DNA of 8,269 bases from an uncultured Dechloromonas sp. Lineage in GTDB: Bacteria > Pseudomonadota > Gammaproteobacteria > Burkholderiales > Rhodocyclaceae. Positions 1 through 6,062 of the stretch are shown one piece after another. Every line of letters starts with the position of its first letter. Position 1 is the stretch's first letter. The notes beneath the pieces are model-generated. The model made no database searches. It was not told where the DNA came from and was given only the letters and a program-made list of their open reading frames with translations. The position numbers were made by a program, and so were the translations under genes. The stretch lies in NCBI GenBank assembly GCA_946477505.1, contig CAMKYP010000157.1, positions 1-8,269 on the forward strand, given 5' to 3'.

Positions 1-95
1 CTCTTGCTGACGCCAGCCTTGCTCAATTGCTCGAGCAGGACCGCGACCGGCATTTTGAGTTCAACGGCAAATTGTGAAACTGTTGTTGCGGACAT
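1..95 (-). CDS. infB: Translation initiation factor IF-2, N-terminal fragment (cut by window edge)
   Basis: Only the first 31 codons and two bases lie inside the window. The ATG at 95-93 opens a peptide beginning MSATTVSQFAVELKMP, followed by a segment rich in V, L, E and Q. This resembles the small IF2_N domain at the front of proteobacterial IF-2. IF-2 is the GTPase that brings fMet-tRNA to the 30S subunit and promotes subunit joining; its G domain would lie beyond position 1. A strong Shine-Dalgarno GGGAGGT at 110-104 sits 8 nt before the ATG. The gene starts 17 nt after the nusA stop, the usual nusA-infB arrangement, so it is almost certainly cotranscribed with rimP and nusA. The call rests on the short N-terminal match plus this order. 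Confidence 0.88.
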   Translation of the reverse strand, partial: MSATTVSQFAVELKMPVAVLLEQLSKAGVSK

Positions 96-112
96 ACTTT
101 GCTACCTCCCGC

Positions 113-1585
113 TCACTCGAACCAGTGAGCCCGTGCCTTCAGAATGAGTTCCTTGGCACGCTCGTCGTCGATGCCGGTCATTTCCGTCAGTTCATCAACC
201 GCCAGTTCCGCGAGGTCATCGCGGGTCTTGACGTCATGTTCGGCCAACTTCGCGGCCAGTTCCTTGGTCATGCCCTCAAGACCGATCAGGTCTTCGGAGA
301 CATTTTCCAGCTTTTCCTCGGTGGCGATCGCTTCGGTCAGCAGGACATTACGGGCGCGATTACGCAGCTCGTTGACGATTTCCTCGTCCAGACCGTCGAT
401 TTCCAACATTTCGGCCAGCGGCACATAGGCCACTTCCTCCAGGGTCGAGAAACCCTCTTCGATCAGCAGGTCGGCGAGCTCTTCGTCGATGTCCAACTTC
501 TCCATGAAGGTGACGCGCGTTACCGCGTGCTCAGCCTCGGACTTCTTGGCCGATTCGTCCTGGGTCATCAGGTTGATGGTCCAGCCGGTCAGTTCGGAAG
601 CCAAGCGAACGTTCTGACCGCTACGGCCGATGGCGATGGCGAGGTTGTCCTCATCGACCACCACGTCCATGGCATGCTTTTCCTCATCGACCACAATGGA
701 GGACACTTCGGCCGGCGACAACGCGCCAATGACGAATTGCGCCGGATCGGCGGACCACAGCACGATGTCGATATTCTCGCCGCCGATCTCGTTACGCACG
801 GCGGTCACGCGCGAACCGCGCAGACCGACGCAGGTGCCGATCGGATCGACGCGCGGGTCATTGGACTTGACAGCAATCTTGGCGCGCAGACCAGGATCGC
901 GGGCGCAGGCCTTCAACTCCATCAGGCCATCGGAAATCTCCGGCACTTCGAGATCAAACAACTTGATGACGAACTCGGGTGCGGTACGCGACAAGATGAT
1001 CTGCGGGCCGCGTGCATTGCGGTCGATACGCAGCAGATAGGCCTTGACGCGGTCGCCGATGCGCAGGTTTTCCTTGGGAATCATCTGGTCACGCGGCAGC
1101 AGGGCTTCGATCTTGCCAGCCTCGATGACGGCGTTACCGCGCTCCATGCGCTTGATGGTGCCGGAAACGATGTGCTCGCCGCGGCTCAGGAAGTCGGACA
1201 AAATCTGCTCGCGCTCGGCATCGCGGATTTTCTGCAGGATGACCTGCTTGGCCGCCTGGGCACCGATACGACCGAAGTCGATGGGTTCCAGAGGCTCCTC
1301 GAGAAAATCGCCGGCTTCGACGTCCGGATCGCCCTTTTGAGCCTCTGAGAGCGGAACCTGCAGGTATTCGTTGACATACTCGCTGTCGGCGACGACTTGC
1401 CAGCGACGGAAGGAATCATAGTTACCGGTATTGCGGTCGATCGAGACGCGTACTTCGGCCTCGTCATGGATACGCTTTTTTGTCGCGGAAGCCAGCGCCA
1501 ACTCAAGGGCACCGAACACGATTTCCTTGGCGACGTTCTTTTCGCGGGCCAGTGCATCGACCAGCAGCAACATTTCACGGCTCAT
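113..1585 (-). CDS. nusA: Transcription termination/antitermination factor NusA
   Basis: A 490-residue protein, close to the 495 of E. coli NusA, which binds RNA polymerase and RNA exit-channel transcripts to control pausing, intrinsic termination and rRNA antitermination. Domains visible in order: polymerase-binding N-terminal domain (about 1-125, starting MSREMLLLVDALAREK); S1 domain (about 135-200, with IEALLPRDQMIP and IILSRTAPEF); KH1 with GLRG at 254-257 in the CVGLRGSRV context; KH2 with GRSG at 320-323; then two acidic helical repeats (about 360-420 and 430-488) matching the AR1/AR2 repeats of E. coli and other proteobacteria. The acidic repeats contact the alpha subunit C-terminal domain and autoinhibit RNA binding in E. 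coli. ATG at 1585 is preceded by a near-perfect AGGAGGT (1600-1594) with 8 nt spacing. The gene lies 21 nt after rimP and 17 nt before infB. No key motif is missing. Confidence 0.98.
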   Translation of the reverse strand: MSREMLLLVDALAREKNVAKEIVFGALELALASATKKRIHDEAEVRVSIDRNTGNYDSFRRWQVVADSEYVNEYLQVPLSEAQKGDPDVEAGDFLEEPLEPIDFGRIGAQAAKQVILQKIRDAEREQILSDFLSRGEHIVSGTIKRMERGNAVIEAGKIEALLPRDQMIPKENLRIGDRVKAYLLRIDRNARGPQIILSRTAPEFVIKLFDLEVPEISDGLMELKACARDPGLRAKIAVKSNDPRVDPIGTCVGLRGSRVTAVRNEIGGENIDIVLWSADPAQFVIGALSPAEVSSIVVDEEKHAMDVVVDEDNLAIAIGRSGQNVRLASELTGWTINLMTQDESAKKSEAEHAVTRVTFMEKLDIDEELADLLIEEGFSTLEEVAYVPLAEMLEIDGLDEEIVNELRNRARNVLLTEAIATEEKLENVSEDLIGLEGMTKELAAKLAEHDVKTRDDLAELAVDELTEMTGIDDERAKELILKARAHWFE

Positions 1586-1606
1586 GGGCTAAAACCTCCT
1601 AGTCCT

Positions 1607-2047
1607 TCAGTCGAATCGGGGCACCAGACGTGCCTTCTCGATATTGGTAAATTCCAGTTCCACATCATCCTTTTCAAGACGCAAGCCAACCTTGCCGTCC
1701 TTGTGGCCGAGCAGCTCACCTTGAAAATTGCGGCGGCCGTTGTGCGGAATACGCAGCTTGATCTGGATATCCTGCCCGGCAAAGCGCTCGAAATCGGCTG
1801 CCTTCTTGACAACGCGGTCCATGCCCGGGGAAGAAACCTCGAGGCGGTCGAAATCGACGTTTTCAACCTCGAAAACACGCGTCAATTGATTCGAGACCTT
1901 GGCACAATCCTCGACATCAACACCGCTCTCCTTGGCCGGCGCATCAATGAAGACACGAATCGTGCGGCCGCGCGGCGACAGCTCGACATCGACGAGTTCA
2001 TAACCAAGACCAACAACGGTCGTTTCCAGCAGCGCGTTTAAATCCAT
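1607..2047 (-). CDS. rimP: Ribosome maturation factor RimP
   Basis: A 146-residue RimP (YhbC/DUF150 family), which binds the 30S subunit and assists late assembly. Family hallmarks: GYELVDVE near residues 15-22, VFID near 32-35, the helix VDVEDCAKVSNQLTRVF around 43-59, and the signature LEVSSPGMDR around 69-78. The C-terminal half (about 85-146) would be the SH3-like domain. I start it at ATG 2047 because the resulting MDLNALLETTVVGLGYELVD lines up with how other betaproteobacterial RimP proteins begin. An in-frame GTG at 2053 would add two residues. Neither start has a recognisable Shine-Dalgarno; the upstream bases are the U-run of a hairpin, so initiation may rely on U-rich or coupled ribosome loading. 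It is the first gene of rimP-nusA-infB, with its own promoter upstream. Confidence 0.96.
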   Translation of the reverse strand: MDLNALLETTVVGLGYELVDVELSPRGRTIRVFIDAPAKESGVDVEDCAKVSNQLTRVFEVENVDFDRLEVSSPGMDRVVKKAADFERFAGQDIQIKLRIPHNGRRNFQGELLGHKDGKVGLRLEKDDVELEFTNIEKARLVPRFD

Positions 2048-2053
2048 AGCCAC

Positions 2054-2078
2054 AAATAAAAAATGGGCGAAACGCCCA
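2054..2078 (-). terminator. Intrinsic terminator / attenuator hairpin just before rimP
   Basis: On the minus strand TGGGCG (2078-2073), loop TTT and CGCCCA (2069-2064) form a perfect 6-bp stem, followed at once by TTTTTTATTT (2063-2054). This is a textbook rho-independent terminator pointing toward rimP and ending only 6 nt before its ATG (adjacent to the alternative GTG). On the plus strand the hairpin is followed by CC and an A-run, so it would not terminate that way. It lies downstream of the predicted rimP promoter, so it may act as an attenuator as well as ending rluB read-through. Confidence 0.72.
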
Positions 2079-2100
2079 CCTTGAAAAAAAGATGCCCACC
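2074..2100 (-). repeat. Direct repeat GGTGGGC in the rimP leader
   Basis: GGTGGGC occurs twice on the minus strand, at 2100-2094 and 2080-2074, 20 nt apart. Each copy contributes to one of the two hairpins. The first copy can also pair with the GCCCA arm (2068-2064) of the downstream hairpin, so alternative mutually exclusive folds are possible. The repeat is seen directly; the switching is inference. Confidence 0.55.
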
Positions 2101-2112
2101 AAAAACGGCGGG
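2084..2112 (-). terminator. Second terminator-like hairpin in the rimP leader
   Basis: Minus strand CCCGCC (2112-2107), loop GTTTTT (2106-2101) and GGTGGG (2100-2095) pair over 6 bp with one G-U wobble. A CATC spacer and then seven consecutive T (2090-2084) follow. The stem is weaker and the spacer longer than ideal, so it may be a poor terminator or a pause site. It sits 16 nt upstream of the stronger hairpin, giving two tandem structures inside one short leader. Confidence 0.45.
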
Positions 2113-2128
2113 AGAAACAAACCCGTGA

Positions 2129-2157
2129 ATTATAACGAGTTTATTCCCCCCGGTAAA
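2129..2157 (-). promoter_or_regulatory. Sigma70-type promoter of the rimP-nusA-infB operon
   Basis: Minus strand -35 box TTTACC (2157-2152, 4 of 6 to TTGACA), an exact 17-bp spacer and a perfect -10 TATAAT (2134-2129). Transcription would begin near 2122-2123, giving a leader of about 75 nt before the rimP ATG. It lies a few bases after the rluB stop codon, in the only sizeable intergenic gap of the window. This makes rimP-nusA-infB transcriptionally separable from the rluB operon. Confidence 0.75.
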
Positions 2158-2162
2158 TCAAT

Positions 2163-3164
2163 TTAGGTGCTTTCCGCCCCCTTTTTCGAGGCTGGGACCG
2201 TCTTCCCGAGCTCACGCATCAGCGCCTTGACCTCATCCTCGGTCAACTCGTGCGAACGACCGCGCTTCAATTGCGGCGGCAGGATGAACGGGCCATAGCG
2301 CACACGGATGAGACGACTCACGGTACACCCCACCGCTTCGAACATGCGCCGCACCTCGCGATTGCGCCCCTCAAAGAGCGACACGCGATACCACTTGTTC
2401 GCGCCCTCGCCACCAGCATCAACCAGACTGGCAAAATTGGCCGGACCATCTTCCAGCTCGACCCCGGCAAGGAGTTCCTTCTGAGCCTCCAGGGTCAGCT
2501 CGCCCAGGACACGCACGGCATACTCGCGCACCAGTTCGGAGCTGGGGTGCATCAACCTGTTGGCCAATTCCCCCGAGGTCGTGAACAACAGCAAGCCCGA
2601 GGTATTGAAGTCGAGGCGGCCGACATTGATCCAGCGCCCCCCCCGCATGCGCGGCAACGCAGAAAAAACCGACGGCCGGCCATCCGGATCGTCGCGCGAG
2701 ACGATTTCGCCTTCCGGCTTGTGATACATCAGGACACGCGGCGGCCGCGAACTGCCGGTAAAGCGGATGTTGATCAGCCGGCCGCCGACCTTGACCTTGT
2801 CGGTCGGCACCACGGACTGGCCGATTGTTGCGACCACGCCATTGACGCTGACTCTGCCCGCCGCGATCCATTCTTCCATCTCGCGACGGGACCCCACGCC
2901 GGCCTCGGCCAGCACTTTTTGCAAGCGAACCGGCTTGGCCTCGGCCAGCGGGCGTCCATCGCGGGCAACCTGGCCGCGATGGGCACGGCCGCCGGTGTTG
3001 GGTGCCGGCTTGCGGCGCGGTGCCGGCTTGGTTTCGCCAGCGTCAAGCGGCGCGGCGCCACGCTGCGAACGTGCGATACCGCGGCGACCTGCCTCTGGCG
3101 GACGATCCGCAGCCGGATCGGAATTGGGTGAGGATTGACGGAATGGTGTGCGTTTGTTTTTCAT
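2163..3164 (-). CDS. rluB: 23S rRNA pseudouridine synthase RluB-like (RsuA/RluB/E/F family)
   Basis: A 333-residue pseudouridine synthase. In E. coli RluB converts U2605 of 23S rRNA to pseudouridine. An S4 RNA-binding domain lies about 78-125 (VRLQKVLAEAGVGSRREMEEWI, then GRVSVNG). The catalytic domain carries GRLDFNTSGLLLFTTSG, with the catalytic Asp at residue 185, followed by the family motif GRNREVRRMFE near 266-276 and RVRYGPF near 287-293. The first 75 or so residues are a disordered, R/P/K/A-rich basic tail, probably an extra rRNA-binding arm, and the C-terminus ends in a short basic tail. ATG 3164 overlaps the scpB stop as TAATG, with GGAG at 3176-3173 (8 nt spacing), indicating translational coupling. 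RluB rather than RsuA or RluE/F is chosen from the long basic N-terminus and the scpAB neighbourhood; exact target specificity is inferred. Confidence 0.92.
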   Translation of the reverse strand: MKNKRTPFRQSSPNSDPAADRPPEAGRRGIARSQRGAAPLDAGETKPAPRRKPAPNTGGRAHRGQVARDGRPLAEAKPVRLQKVLAEAGVGSRREMEEWIAAGRVSVNGVVATIGQSVVPTDKVKVGGRLINIRFTGSSRPPRVLMYHKPEGEIVSRDDPDGRPSVFSALPRMRGGRWINVGRLDFNTSGLLLFTTSGELANRLMHPSSELVREYAVRVLGELTLEAQKELLAGVELEDGPANFASLVDAGGEGANKWYRVSLFEGRNREVRRMFEAVGCTVSRLIRVRYGPFILPPQLKRGRSHELTEDEVKALMRELGKTVPASKKGAEST

Positions 3165-3697
3165 TATTCCAGCTCCAGTGTCTGGCTGATTTGTTCGAGC
3201 GGCGGCAGTTCGCTGACGCTCCGAAGTCCAAGATCATCGAGAAATTGCTTGGTCGTGGCAAACAGGGCCGGCCGACCGGGCGTTTCGCGGTGACCAACCA
3301 CGTCGATCCAGCCGCGCTCCTCGAGTGTCTTGATCACATTGGCGTTGACCGCGACGCCGCGGATTTCTTCAATATCGCCCCGGGTCACCGGTTGACGATA
3401 GGCGATGATGGCCAAGGTTTCCAGCACCGCCCGCGAATACTTGGGCGGACGCTCAGGATTGAGGCGCTCGATATAGGGAAGGTATTCGGCCCGTGTCCTG
3501 AAACGCCAGCCGGAAGCGAGCTGAATCAATTCGACCGGCCGCTCGCCCCATTCCTCGCGCAGTTCGTCGAGCAGCTTGCGCAGCATGTCCGTCGACAGCT
3601 CCTCGTCGAACATACGCTTCATATCGTGCGGCGACATCGGCTCGCGCGCCGCGAGCAAGGCGGCTTCAAGCACCCGCTTGACCTGGCTCGGCTCCAT
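3164..3697 (-). CDS. scpB: Segregation and condensation protein ScpB
   Basis: A 177-residue ScpB, the winged-helix kleisin partner that dimerises and binds ScpA in the SMC-ScpAB condensin, which compacts and helps segregate the chromosome. Two winged-helix domains are recognisable: about 1-75, and about 85-155 with SRAVLETLAIIAYRQPVTRG, an EEIRGV segment and GRPALFATT at 141-149. The open frame extends upstream to 3757, but those 20 residues (Arg/Ser-rich) lie inside scpA and look unlike ScpB. ATG 3697 instead has GGAGGA at 3708-3703, 5 nt before it, and begins MEPSQVKRVLEAALLAA like the family. With this start scpB overlaps the end of scpA by 32 nt. Its stop overlaps the rluB start by one base. 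No SMC gene is in the window. Confidence 0.95.
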   Translation of the reverse strand: MEPSQVKRVLEAALLAAREPMSPHDMKRMFDEELSTDMLRKLLDELREEWGERPVELIQLASGWRFRTRAEYLPYIERLNPERPPKYSRAVLETLAIIAYRQPVTRGDIEEIRGVAVNANVIKTLEERGWIDVVGHRETPGRPALFATTKQFLDDLGLRSVSELPPLEQISQTLELE

Positions 3698-4562
3698 CGC
3701 CTTCCTCCATGACTGCCTCCGGTTCACCCGAACTGAGATTGATATAGATCGGAGCAAACGCTTCGGTCTGCGTGATACGGATCATCTTCTCCCGCCCCAG
3801 CTCAAGCATGGCCAGGAAATGCACCACCAGTCCAGGCGCCCCCATTTCGGGATCGAACAGTGTCTCGAACTGCACGAAACCGCCTTTTTCCTGCAAGGTC
3901 CGCAAAATGATGCCCATATGCTCACGCACCGACAACTCTTCACGACCGATCTTGTGGTGCTTCTTCAATCCCGCCTGCCGCACGATGGCCATCCAGGCTT
4001 CCTTGAGGTCGTCAACCGAGACCTCTGGATGACGGATCAGCAGCGATTTTTCGACCAGCGTCTCGACCCAGAAGAACTCCCGCTCTGCCTGCGGCATTTC
4101 GTTCAGTTTCTGGCCGGCGAGCTTCATCTGCTCGTATTCCATCAGGCGACGAACCAGTTCGGCGCGCGGATCTTCCACCTCGTCACCTTCGGCCGCCTTG
4201 GGGCGCGGCAACAGCATGCGCGACTTGATCTCGATGAGCAACGCCGCCATCACCAGGTAATCGGCCGCCAGCTCCAGATTCTGTGCCCGCATCGCATCGA
4301 CGTAATCGAGGTACTGGCGGGTCAGCGGCGCCATCGGAATGTCGAGGATGTCGATATTGGCGCGACGGATCATGTACAGCAGCAGATCCAGCGGACCCTC
4401 GAAGGCGTCGAGCATGATCGCCAATGCATCGGGCGGGATGTACAGATCGAGCGGCATCTGCTCCATCGCTTGCCCGTAAATCCGCGCCACCGGCTCGAAC
4501 AGCCCGGTTTGCGCCGCCGGCTCAATCTCCGGCGTATCCAGTACGTCGCCCGCTACGGTCAT
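3666..4562 (-). CDS. scpA: Segregation and condensation protein ScpA (kleisin)
   Basis: A 298-residue kleisin that bridges the two SMC heads and binds ScpB. The N-terminal hallmark FEGPLDLLLYMIRR is at 54-67, followed by DILDIPMAPLTRQYLDYV (71-88) and the conserved helix IEIKSRMLLPRP (110-121). A charged linker (about 123-135) follows, and a C-terminal winged helix (about 210-275) ends REKMIRITQTEAFAPIYI. The tail after 278 is acidic and low in complexity. ATG 4562 is chosen because residues upstream of the next Met (RIYGQ..., then PLDLYIPPDAL) also resemble other betaproteobacterial ScpA proteins. It follows the preceding stop as TGATATG with no clear Shine-Dalgarno, so re-initiation by terminating ribosomes is likely. 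Its end overlaps scpB by 32 nt. Confidence 0.96.
   Translation of the reverse strand: MTVAGDVLDTPEIEPAAQTGLFEPVARIYGQAMEQMPLDLYIPPDALAIMLDAFEGPLDLLLYMIRRANIDILDIPMAPLTRQYLDYVDAMRAQNLELAADYLVMAALLIEIKSRMLLPRPKAAEGDEVEDPRAELVRRLMEYEQMKLAGQKLNEMPQAEREFFWVETLVEKSLLIRHPEVSVDDLKEAWMAIVRQAGLKKHHKIGREELSVREHMGIILRTLQEKGGFVQFETLFDPEMGAPGLVVHFLAMLELGREKMIRITQTEAFAPIYINLSSGEPEAVMEEGDGAEPGQAGA
3703..3708 (-). promoter_or_regulatory. Shine-Dalgarno of scpB, inside the scpA coding end
   Basis: GGAGGA on the minus strand, 5 nt upstream of ATG 3697. It decides the scpB start in favour of 3697 over the longer frame from 3757, and it lies within the last codons of scpA, consistent with coupled translation of the two partners. 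Confidence 0.7.
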
Positions 4563-4563
4563 A

Positions 4564-4854
4564 TCAGGAGGCCGCCGCGCGGCCCTTTCCCCGGTAGTGG
4601 AGATGCAGGTTACGGAAATAGATGACCAGGCTCAAGGCCTGCCCAAAGATGAAGACCGGGTCGCTGCGATGAATGGCATAGACGGTCAGGACCAGTCCGC
4701 CAAAAATGCTGAAGTACCAGAAGGAAACCGGAATGACGACCTGCTTCGCCTTTTCGCTCGACCACCACTGAACGACAAAGCGCATCATGAACAGAGCCTG
4801 GCCGCCAAAGCCAATCCCGATCCAGATAAGGTCTTCCCACGAATAGCCGAACAT
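4564..4854 (-). CDS. Small LABN-domain (lipid A biosynthesis N-terminal) membrane protein
   Basis: A 96-residue protein that is essentially one LABN domain (PF07578 type, the domain fused to the front of some LpxB proteins). Diagnostic segments are GQALFMMRFVVQWWSSEK (18-35), VIPVSFWYFSIFGGL (40-54) and IHRSDPVFIFGQ (61-72), then YFRNLHLHYRGK. Three membrane helices are apparent (about 8-30, 41-60 and 67-84), with a basic C-terminus. No catalytic glycosyltransferase domain is present or adjacent, so it is not lipid-A-disaccharide synthase. Free-standing LABN proteins are often found near lipid-carrier glycosyltransferases; their function is poorly defined. The ATG overlaps the trpS stop as TGATG, and the stop lies 1 nt before scpA, so it is embedded in the operon. 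Family confidence is high, function unknown. Confidence 0.9.
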   Translation of the reverse strand: MFGYSWEDLIWIGIGFGGQALFMMRFVVQWWSSEKAKQVVIPVSFWYFSIFGGLVLTVYAIHRSDPVFIFGQALSLVIYFRNLHLHYRGKGRAAAS

Positions 4855-6056
4855 CAGTGGTATTCCAGCCCCATGGCTTCACGCACGTCGCGCATGGTTT
4901 CGCGGGCCAGTTCACGGGCCTTTTCACAGCCGTCGGCAATGATGTTCTTGACCAGCGTCGGGTCATCCAGATACATCTGGGCGCGTTCGCGCATCGGAAT
5001 CTGCTCTTTCAGGATACCGTCGATCACCGGCTGCTTGCACTCAATGCAGCCGATGCCGGCCGTCTTGCAACCCTGTTGCACCCACTCCTTGGTGCTGTCA
5101 TCGGAGTACACCTGATGCAGCTGCCACACCGGGCAACGTGCCGGATCGCCCGGATCGGTGCGACGCACACGATTAGTATCGGTCGGCATGCTCTTGACCT
5201 TCTTGGCGACCGATTCTTCCGATTCGCGCATGGTGATGGTGTTGTGGTACGACTTGGACATCTTCTGTCCATCGAGCCCCGGCATCTTGGATTCCGGCGT
5301 CAACAGATAGCCCGGTTCGACCAGGATCATCTTGCCGGAGCCTTCGAGGTAGCCGAACAGCCGCTCACGGTCGAGTGCCGACAGGTGCTGGATTTCGTTG
5401 AGCAGCGCCTTGCCCTGCTCCAGCGCTTCCTTGTCGCCGTTCTGAACGAACCCGGTGCGCAACTCCTCGTACAGACGCGCCTTCTTGCTGCCCAACTTCT
5501 TGACCGCCTCGCGCGCCTTGTCCTCGAAACCCGGCTCGCGGCCGTACATGTGGTTGAAGCGGCGGGCCAGTTCGCGGGTGAATTCGACGTGCGGAATCTG
5601 GTCTTCGCCAACCGGTACCTTGTCGGCACGGTAGATCAGGATGTCGGCGCTCATCAGCAGCGGATAGCCAAGGAAGCCATAGGTGGTCAAATCCTTGCCA
5701 GCCAGCTTTTCCTGCTGATCCTTGTAGGTCGGCACGCGCTCCAGCCAGCCGAGCGGCGTCATCATCGACATCAGCAGGTGCAGTTCGGCATGCTCCGGCA
5801 CCTTGGACTGGATGAACAGGGTTGCCTGATTGGGGTCGACGCCGGCCGCCAGCCAGTCGATGACCATATCCATCGACGATTTTTCGATCCCCTGCGGATT
5901 GTCGTACTGCGTCGTCAGGGCGTGCCAGTCGGCCACGAAAAACAGGCAGGGATATTCGTGCTGGAGCTTGACCCAGTTCTTGAGAACCCCGTGATAGTGA
6001 CCGAGATGCAGGGCGCCCGTGGGGCGCATGCCGGAGAGAACACGTTCAGCGTACAT
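4854..6056 (-). CDS. trpS: Tryptophanyl-tRNA synthetase (long form with four-cysteine motif)
   Basis: Class I synthetase charging tRNA-Trp with tryptophan using ATP. The HIGH-type motif is GALHLGH (14-20) within RPTGALHLGHYHGVLKNW, and KMSKS is at 265-269. Further family segments are YPLLMSADILIYRADKVPVGEDQ and the helix with EFTRELARRFN. At 400 residues it is longer than E. coli TrpRS (334). The surplus is a charged helical insertion around 178-245 before KMSKS, plus the C-terminal domain. That domain carries C308, C330, C337 and C340, spaced C-x21-C-x6-C-x2-C, close to the iron-sulphur motif described for Thermotoga TrpRS. ATG 6056 gives the expected MYAERVLSGMRPTGALHLGH start but has no evident Shine-Dalgarno; the preceding M50 stop is only 6 nt away. 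No T-box or trp leader is visible. Confidence 0.97.
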   Translation of the reverse strand: MYAERVLSGMRPTGALHLGHYHGVLKNWVKLQHEYPCLFFVADWHALTTQYDNPQGIEKSSMDMVIDWLAAGVDPNQATLFIQSKVPEHAELHLLMSMMTPLGWLERVPTYKDQQEKLAGKDLTTYGFLGYPLLMSADILIYRADKVPVGEDQIPHVEFTRELARRFNHMYGREPGFEDKAREAVKKLGSKKARLYEELRTGFVQNGDKEALEQGKALLNEIQHLSALDRERLFGYLEGSGKMILVEPGYLLTPESKMPGLDGQKMSKSYHNTITMRESEESVAKKVKSMPTDTNRVRRTDPGDPARCPVWQLHQVYSDDSTKEWVQQGCKTAGIGCIECKQPVIDGILKEQIPMRERAQMYLDDPTLVKNIIADGCEKARELARETMRDVREAMGLEYH

Positions 6057-6062
6057 AAGCGA

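Noticed and set aside
74..1348. Plus-strand open frame of about 424 codons opposite nusA
   Set aside because: NusA on the other strand has all its domains and a perfect Shine-Dalgarno. The antisense product resembles no protein I recognise and begins inside infB.
2054..2112. A riboswitch or tRNA in the rluB-rimP gap (E. coli has metY upstream of rimP)
   Set aside because: The gap has no cloverleaf, CCA end or known riboswitch core; only short stems with U-runs are visible.
2250..3131. Plus-strand open frame of about 293 codons opposite rluB
   Set aside because: Antisense shadow of a gene with a clear S4 domain and catalytic GRLD; the product is low in complexity and without motifs.
3698..3757. 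Upstream extension of scpB (20 residues)
   Set aside because: It lies entirely inside scpA, is Arg/Ser-rich and unlike ScpB; ATG 3697 has the good Shine-Dalgarno.
3576..4625. Plus-strand open frame of about 349 codons opposite scpA and scpB
   Set aside because: It spans two confident minus-strand genes, has no ribosome binding site and no recognisable domain.
4564..4854. Truncated lpxB (lipid-A-disaccharide synthase)
   Set aside because: Only the LABN domain is present, with a proper start and stop tightly fitted to its neighbours and no remnant of the glycosyltransferase domain, so it is a complete small gene rather than a pseudogene.
6057..6062. A tryptophan T-box or trp leader before trpS
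   Set aside because: Only 6 nt separate trpS from the M50 gene, leaving no room for such an element.
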